DNA of 9,758 nt from CAZXWK01 sp964644675 (GTDB lineage: Bacteria > Actinomycetota > Coriobacteriia > Anaerosomatales > JAAXUF01), in NCBI GenBank assembly GCA_964644675.1, contig CAZXWK010000059.1, forward strand, positions 1 to 9,758, in the 5' to 3' direction. Below, in pieces: positions 6,494 through 9,758 of the stretch. The position numbers were made by a program, and so were the translations under genes. Under the pieces are notes generated by a model that worked only from the letters and a program-made list of their open reading frames with translations, had not been told where the DNA came from and did not search any database. The number at the start of each line of letters is the position of its first letter. Position 1 is the first letter of the stretch.

Positions 6494-7585
6494 GTGCGTT
6501 TGATCGTGGTCGTGGGTGCTCGGCCCAACGTCATCAAGGTCGGCCCGCTCCTTCCCGAGCTGGCTCGGGCGGGCGTGCAGGTGGATCTGGCCTTCACGGG
6601 CACGCGAGCGTCGTCGCGCCCGGGTGACGCGGGCGGAGCGGTCAGCTTCTACGGCGTCGAACTGCCGGAGCCCACGTGGTTCGTCGACATCGGGGCGGGT
6701 ACCTCTGCCGACACCACCGGCCGCGCGATGTTGGCGTTCGAGGCGCTGTTCTCGGCGCAGACCGCCGACGCCGTGATGGCGATCGGCGATTCGGACACGG
6801 CCCTCGCGGTCGCGATCTCGGCCGCCAAGGCGGCGCTGCCGGTCATCCACCTCGACGCGGGATTGCGTTGCTCGGACCTGCGCATCCCCGAAGAGATCAA
6901 CCGGGTGCTCATCTCGCGCGTCGCGGCTGCACATCTCACCCCCACGGAGCGCGCGCTCGAAAACCTCGAGGACGAGGGAATCGAGCCCGAGCGGATACAC
7001 TTCGTGGGCAGTCCGATGGCGGAGTCAGTGCTCCGGCACTCCGACCGGATAGCGCGGCTCAGGGCGTGCGGCGAGTACGGCCTGACGGAAGGCGGGTACG
7101 TGCTCGCCTCGCTCACCCGTGCCGAGAACCTCGGCGACGAGGCGCGGTTCCGAAGTGTCCTGGGCGGGCTGGGTCGCTCTCCGCTCCCGGTCCTTGTGCC
7201 CGACACGATGGGCTTCGAGGATGCGCTTGGGCGGTGGAACGCTCCGCTCCCTGCTTCGGTGAGGGTCGTGAAGCCGGTGTCCTACCACGAGATGCTCTCA
7301 CTCGAGCGCGACTCGGCATGCATCATCACGGACTCGGGTGGCGTGCAGGTCGAAGCGTGCATGCTCATGGTGCCGTGCGTCACGGTGCGCGATTGCACGG
7401 AGTGGACGTCGACCGTCTCGGTGGGGGCCAACCGACTCTGCCGCGCCGACGCTGAGGCGGTCCGCATCGCGCTGACCGAGTCGGTCGGCAGGTCGCGCCA
7501 TTGGAACGCGCCCAAGCGCTGGGATCGCGCGGTATCCGATCGGGTGGCCCGTCTCGTCAGGCGCGGGGTGGCTCCGCTCGTCTAG
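6494..7585 (+). CDS. UDP-N-acetylglucosamine 2-epimerase family protein (WecB/MnaA-like), variant active site
   Basis: The 363-residue protein has the GT-B-like fold family signatures of UDP-GlcNAc 2-epimerases, which interconvert UDP-GlcNAc and UDP-ManNAc in the cytoplasm. Visible are GARPN near the start, D99 in IGDSDT, the HLDAGLRC block (from H119), PEEINR (from P132), LTRAEN (T208) and DSGGVQVEA (D280-A288), followed by RDCTEW. Length matches the family (about 360-380). GTG 6494 follows a purine-rich site. Compared with the usual family motifs, the Glu of HVEAGLR is Asp (D121), the His of HRxEN is Thr (T208), and the first Glu of DSGGxQEE is Val (V286). The Glu and His positions are catalytic in characterised bacterial enzymes, so activity may be altered. 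Its likely job is to supply UDP-ManNAc to the neighbouring TagA/WecG-type transferase. It probably forms an operon with the upstream transferase, and its stop codon overlaps that of the convergent gene. Confidence 0.85.
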   Translation: MRLIVVVGARPNVIKVGPLLPELARAGVQVDLAFTGTRASSRPGDAGGAVSFYGVELPEPTWFVDIGAGTSADTTGRAMLAFEALFSAQTADAVMAIGDSDTALAVAISAAKAALPVIHLDAGLRCSDLRIPEEINRVLISRVAAAHLTPTERALENLEDEGIEPERIHFVGSPMAESVLRHSDRIARLRACGEYGLTEGGYVLASLTRAENLGDEARFRSVLGGLGRSPLPVLVPDTMGFEDALGRWNAPLPASVRVVKPVSYHEMLSLERDSACIITDSGGVQVEACMLMVPCVTVRDCTEWTSTVSVGANRLCRADAEAVRIALTESVGRSRHWNAPKRWDRAVSDRVARLVRRGVAPLV

Positions 7586-8424
7586 TCTCGGCTCGTCGGC
7601 GCGTTCGAGCGGAATCGCACGAGGTCGAGCAGGAACACGGTGTTGCCGAGCAGGTAGCGCTTCCAGAGCCGGCGCGGCTCGCTGAGCAGGCGGAAGAGCC
7701 ACTCGAGCCCTGCTCGGCGCATCCACTGGGGGGCTCTCGGCTTGAACCCGGCGAGGAAGTCGAAAGCTGCTCCCACGCACACCACGGGCATGCCGAGCTC
7801 GTCGATCCACTCGAGCGCCCACGTCTCCTGCTTGGGCGCGGACACGCCGAGCCACAGGACCTGCGCTCCGGACTCTCGAACGGCGCGGCAGAGGTCCTCC
7901 GAGGCCTGTCTCGGCCACACGCCGTAGGGTGGGGTGGACGTGCCGACGATCCGCAGGCCCGGATTTCTGCGCACGAGCTCGTCACGAAGCGCTTCCGCCA
8001 CGCCTTCACCACCGCCGAGCAGGTAGAACGGTGTCATGTCGGACGCAGCGCGCACGCACGCCTCGGAGAAGACGTCCGGGCCCGGGGCGCGCTCGATTCG
8101 GCCGATGCCGACCATGCGGGCACCGAGTGTGAGGGCGGCGCCGTCGGCGAGCGGGATGCAGCGCTCGTCCTCGATCGTGGCGGCGTAGGCCGGTTCAGAA
8201 CGGCGAAGCGTCGCGGAATACGCGTTGACGAGGGCATAGACCCGAGCGCGGCGGGCCCTCGCGTCGGCCCAGACGAGATCCACGGCATGCGCCACGTCCG
8301 AGCGGATGACGGGTAGTCCGGCGACGTGCAACGTCGCGGGGCGGTCGGCTGCGTGCGCGGGAGCGTGACCGCCATGCGTCTCGGCGACGGTCTCGGCGGG
8401 CCCGGGGTTCTCGGCAGGTGTCAC
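7582..8424 (-). CDS. TagA/WecG/CpsF family glycosyltransferase
   Basis: This GT26 family enzyme typically adds ManNAc (or ManNAcA) from its UDP donor to lipid-linked GlcNAc, the second step in wall teichoic acid linkage units or enterobacterial common antigen. The core starts at LHVAGLPVIRSD and keeps LVNAYS, LADGAAL (its Asp corresponds to the catalytic Asp of TagA), GPDVFSEAC, FYLLGGGEGVAEAL, IVGTSTPPYG, LGVSAPKQE, VGAAFDFLAG and RAPQWMRRAGLEWLFRL, then the basic, hydrophobic C-terminal tail implicated in membrane docking. GTG 8424 is chosen because GAGGA lies 5 bases before it, giving 280 residues. ATG 8439 (285 residues) has no visible ribosome site, and ATG 8505 would run into the galE promoter. 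The first 30 residues are Ala/Pro-rich and poorly conserved-looking. The gene is convergent with the 2-epimerase gene that would supply its donor, with overlapping stop codons, and divergent from the GalE gene. The acceptor and exact sugar are inferred. Confidence 0.9.
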   Translation of the reverse strand: MTPAENPGPAETVAETHGGHAPAHAADRPATLHVAGLPVIRSDVAHAVDLVWADARARRARVYALVNAYSATLRRSEPAYAATIEDERCIPLADGAALTLGARMVGIGRIERAPGPDVFSEACVRAASDMTPFYLLGGGEGVAEALRDELVRRNPGLRIVGTSTPPYGVWPRQASEDLCRAVRESGAQVLWLGVSAPKQETWALEWIDELGMPVVCVGAAFDFLAGFKPRAPQWMRRAGLEWLFRLLSEPRRLWKRYLLGNTVFLLDLVRFRSNAPTSRD

Positions 8425-8458
8425 GCGGGTCCTCGGCATCGTGGCGGGCGTCGTGGCT

Positions 8459-8506
8459 AGGATAGCGCAGCACGGTGCGTGGGCACGTGCCGTGGTCGGG
8501 TACACT
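8459..8506. promoter_or_regulatory. Divergent promoter region between the TagA/WecG-type and GalE genes, with a perfect palindrome
   Basis: On the plus strand TACACT (8501-8506) is a plausible -10 element about 29 bases before the GalE start. On the minus strand TATCCT (8464-8459) could serve the glycosyltransferase, giving a leader that reaches GTG 8424. Neither has a clear -35. Between them lies a perfect 10-base palindrome, GGCACGTGCC (8482-8491), which would overlap the -35 area of both promoters and is a candidate shared operator. These calls rest on short matches only. Confidence 0.35.
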
Positions 8507-8534
8507 CGTCTGCGTCGTCCTTGGAAGGAGCGTC

Positions 8535-9527
8535 GTGCGGATCCTGGTCACCGGCGGTGCAGGCTACATCGGCTCGATCACCACACGGGTGCTGCTCGAT
8601 TCGGGACACGAGTGCGTCGTGCTCGACACCCTCGAGCGTGGGCACGCCGAGGCCGTCGACCCTCGTGCGACGCTCGTCGTCGGTTCGGTGGGCGACGCGG
8701 ACCAGCTCGACCAGGTGTTGCCTGGCTGCGACGCGGTCATGCACCTCGCCGGCTACATCGAGGTCGCCGAGTCGGTCGCGGATCCCCAGAAGTACTTCCG
8801 GGCGAACGCGATCGAACCTGCCGTGATGCTCGCCGCGATGCAGCGGCACGGGGTGGCAGCGATCGTGTTCTCGTCGACCGCGGCGGTCTACGGCGAGCCC
8901 GAGTCGGTTCCGATCACCGAGGATGCGCGGACGATGCCGGTGAACCCGTACGGCGCGTCCAAGCTCGCCTTCGAGCAGTTGCTCGACGGCTGTCGCTCCG
9001 ACCACGGTATCCGATCGATCCGCTTCCGCTACTTCAACGTCGCGGGAGCGTGGCCCGACGGGTCTTTGGGTGAGGCGCACGACCCCGAGACGCACATCAT
9101 CCCGCGCGTCTTGAAGGCCCTCCGAGACGGGCAGGAGCGCTTCGAGGTGTTCGGCGGCGACTATCCGACGCCGGACGGCACCTGCGTTCGCGACTACATC
9201 CACGTGATGGATCTTGCGAACGCGCACCGTATCGGTCTCGAGCGGCTGGGTGCCGGTGACGAGGGAGGCGTGTTCAACCTCGGCAATGGCCAGGGGTACA
9301 GCAACCTCGAAGTCGTGCGCACGTGCGCCGAGGTGAGCGGCCGTAACGTCGAGATCGAGGTGGGACCCCGCCGTCCGGGCGATCCGGCGGTGCTCGTGGC
9401 CTCGTCGGAGCGCGCGCGCGAGGTGCTGGGTTGGATGCCCGAGAAGGGCGCGCTGGCGCAGATCGTCGCGGACGCTTGGCGCTGGCACGTCGGGAGTCCC
9501 CAGGGGTTCGGCGCGGGGCGCGGCTGA
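8535..9527 (+). CDS. galE: UDP-glucose/UDP-GlcNAc 4-epimerase (GalE-type)
   Basis: The 330-residue short-chain dehydrogenase/reductase family enzyme interconverts UDP-glucose and UDP-galactose (or their N-acetyl forms) with bound NAD, in the cytoplasm. GTG 8535 is chosen because GGAAGGAG (8523-8530) precedes it and because the protein then begins directly with the NAD-binding strand MRILVTGGAGYIGS (G7, G10, G13). Further GalE hallmarks are HLAGYIEVAESV, FSSTAAVYG (T115 aligns with the catalytic Ser/Thr), NPYGASK with catalytic Tyr139 and Lys143, RYFNVAGA (N168) and GTCVRDYIHVMDLA (from about 215). Length is near the E. coli enzyme (338). It probably supplies UDP-Gal or UDP-GalNAc for the glycan made by the neighbouring enzymes. 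It is divergent from the TagA/WecG-type gene and followed 8 bases after its stop by a GC-rich hairpin. Whether it acts on N-acetylated substrates cannot be decided from what is seen. Confidence 0.93.
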   Translation: MRILVTGGAGYIGSITTRVLLDSGHECVVLDTLERGHAEAVDPRATLVVGSVGDADQLDQVLPGCDAVMHLAGYIEVAESVADPQKYFRANAIEPAVMLAAMQRHGVAAIVFSSTAAVYGEPESVPITEDARTMPVNPYGASKLAFEQLLDGCRSDHGIRSIRFRYFNVAGAWPDGSLGEAHDPETHIIPRVLKALRDGQERFEVFGGDYPTPDGTCVRDYIHVMDLANAHRIGLERLGAGDEGGVFNLGNGQGYSNLEVVRTCAEVSGRNVEIEVGPRRPGDPAVLVASSERAREVLGWMPEKGALAQIVADAWRWHVGSPQGFGAGRG

Positions 9528-9534
9528 GTGTCCG

Positions 9535-9559
9535 GCGACGCGCACCTCGGCGCGTTCGC
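9535..9559 (+). terminator. GC-rich hairpin after galE, possible terminator
   Basis: GCGACGCGC (9535-9543) pairs with GCGCGTTCGC (9550-9559) with one bulged base and a 6-base loop. It starts 8 bases after the galE stop. There is no T-tract behind it, so it may be a factor-assisted terminator or a protective 3' hairpin. It separates galE from the tRNA promoter. Confidence 0.4.
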
Positions 9560-9561
9560 TA

Positions 9562-9589
9562 TTGCCCTGCCCAGGTGATGTGGCATAAT
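9562..9589 (+). promoter_or_regulatory. Promoter of the tRNA-Val gene
   Basis: TTGCCC (9562-9567, four of six -35 bases) and CATAAT (9584-9589, five of six -10 bases) are separated by 16 bases. TGG directly before the -10 hexamer makes it an extended -10. The implied start near 9596 leaves a leader of about 35 bases before the mature tRNA, to be removed by RNase P. Confidence 0.6.
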
Positions 9590-9630
9590 TCCCTCTGCTG
9601 CTCCGGCCGCCCTTGGCCGAGAAGCATGAC

Positions 9631-9705
9631 GGGCGATTAGCTCAGGGGGAGAGCGCTTCCTTCACACGGAAGAAGTCGTAGGTTCAAATCCTACATCGCC
9701 CACCA
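9631..9705 (+). tRNA. tRNA-Val (anticodon CAC), CCA end encoded
   Basis: The 75-base cloverleaf has a 7-base acceptor stem (GGGCGAT with ATCGCCC), a D-arm (GCTCAGGGGGAGAGC), a 5-base anticodon stem (CTTCC with GGAAG) around the loop TTCACAC, a short variable loop, and a T-arm GTAGG-TTCAAAT-CCTAC. The anticodon CAC reads the valine codon GTG. The discriminator is A9702, followed by an encoded CCA (9703-9705). It has its own promoter and terminator-like hairpin, so it is a single-gene unit as far as the window shows. Confidence 0.97.
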
Positions 9706-9715
9706 TGAATGAACG

Positions 9716-9758
9716 AAGGCCCCGGAGGGCTCCTTCTCAAGGAGACCGAAGGGGCCTT
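9716..9758 (+). terminator. Terminator-like hairpin behind the tRNA, cut by the window edge
   Basis: AAGGCCCC (9716-9723) and GGGGCCTT (9751-9758) are perfect 8-base inverted repeats. Within them CTCCTT (9730-9735) and AAGGAG (9739-9744) form a second 6-base stem with a 3-base loop. The outer stem ends in TT at the last base of the window, so a following T-tract would complete an intrinsic terminator but cannot be seen. Confidence 0.65.

Noticed and set aside
5220..6603. Long alternative frames over the transferase gene (plus 5220-6455, minus 5653-6603)
   Set aside because: They are low-complexity Arg/Ala/Asp-rich or His/Arg-rich shadows of a gene with complete, conserved family motifs.
8425..8505. 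N-terminal extension of the TagA/WecG-type protein to ATG 8505 or ATG 8439
   Set aside because: ATG 8505 overlaps the putative galE -10 element and leaves only 29 bases between divergent starts. ATG 8439 has no ribosome site. It remains possible that 8439 is used.
8475..8534. N-terminal extension of GalE to 8475
   Set aside because: The added 20 residues precede the NAD-binding strand that begins GalE proteins, and GGAAGGAG points to GTG 8535.
9604..9619. CGGCC/GGCCG hairpin in the tRNA leader
   Set aside because: A 5-base GC stem with a 6-base loop is common by chance in this base composition and lies inside a leader that is normally removed.

Overview
This is a GC-rich window with no mobile element, CRISPR array or rRNA. 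It reads as chromosomal DNA of a high-GC, probably Gram-positive bacterium. The very large secreted protein built of bacterial Ig-like modules, the TagA/WecG-type glycosyltransferase, the frequent GTG starts and the purine-rich ribosome binding sites would fit Actinomycetota, perhaps a Coriobacteriia-like lineage. That placement is inference, because no phylogenetic marker other than one tRNA is present.

Layout. Positions 1-4686 (minus strand) are one uninterrupted reading frame of 1562 codons whose C-terminus lies beyond the left edge. It encodes an exported protein with a signal peptide, an NHL/SMP-30-like beta-propeller, and then a regular array of about ten Ig-like (OmpL47-type) modules punctuated by jelly-roll, carbohydrate-binding-like modules. 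Positions 4687-4932 are a divergent control region with several dyad symmetries, including a near-consensus CRP/FNR-family site. Positions 4933-6420 (plus) encode a membrane phosphoglycosyl transferase that starts glycan assembly on undecaprenyl phosphate. It is followed at 6494-7585 (plus) by a UDP-GlcNAc 2-epimerase homologue. Converging on this, and sharing the bases of its stop codon, is a minus-strand TagA/WecG/CpsF glycosyltransferase (7582-8424). Across a second divergent promoter region, 8535-9527 (plus) encodes a GalE-type UDP-sugar 4-epimerase. The window ends with a terminator-like hairpin, a good promoter, a tRNA-Val(CAC) with encoded CCA, and a terminator cut by the right edge.

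How it fits together (inference from families). The four enzymes form a surface-glycan cluster. The phosphoglycosyl transferase loads the first sugar phosphate on the lipid carrier. The 2-epimerase would supply UDP-ManNAc, the usual donor of the TagA/WecG transferase, which adds the second sugar. GalE supplies UDP-galactose or UDP-GalNAc. The divergent modular protein is a candidate cell-surface or extracellular glycan-binding protein. The 2-epimerase homologue has unusual substitutions at positions that are catalytic in its family, so its exact reaction is uncertain.
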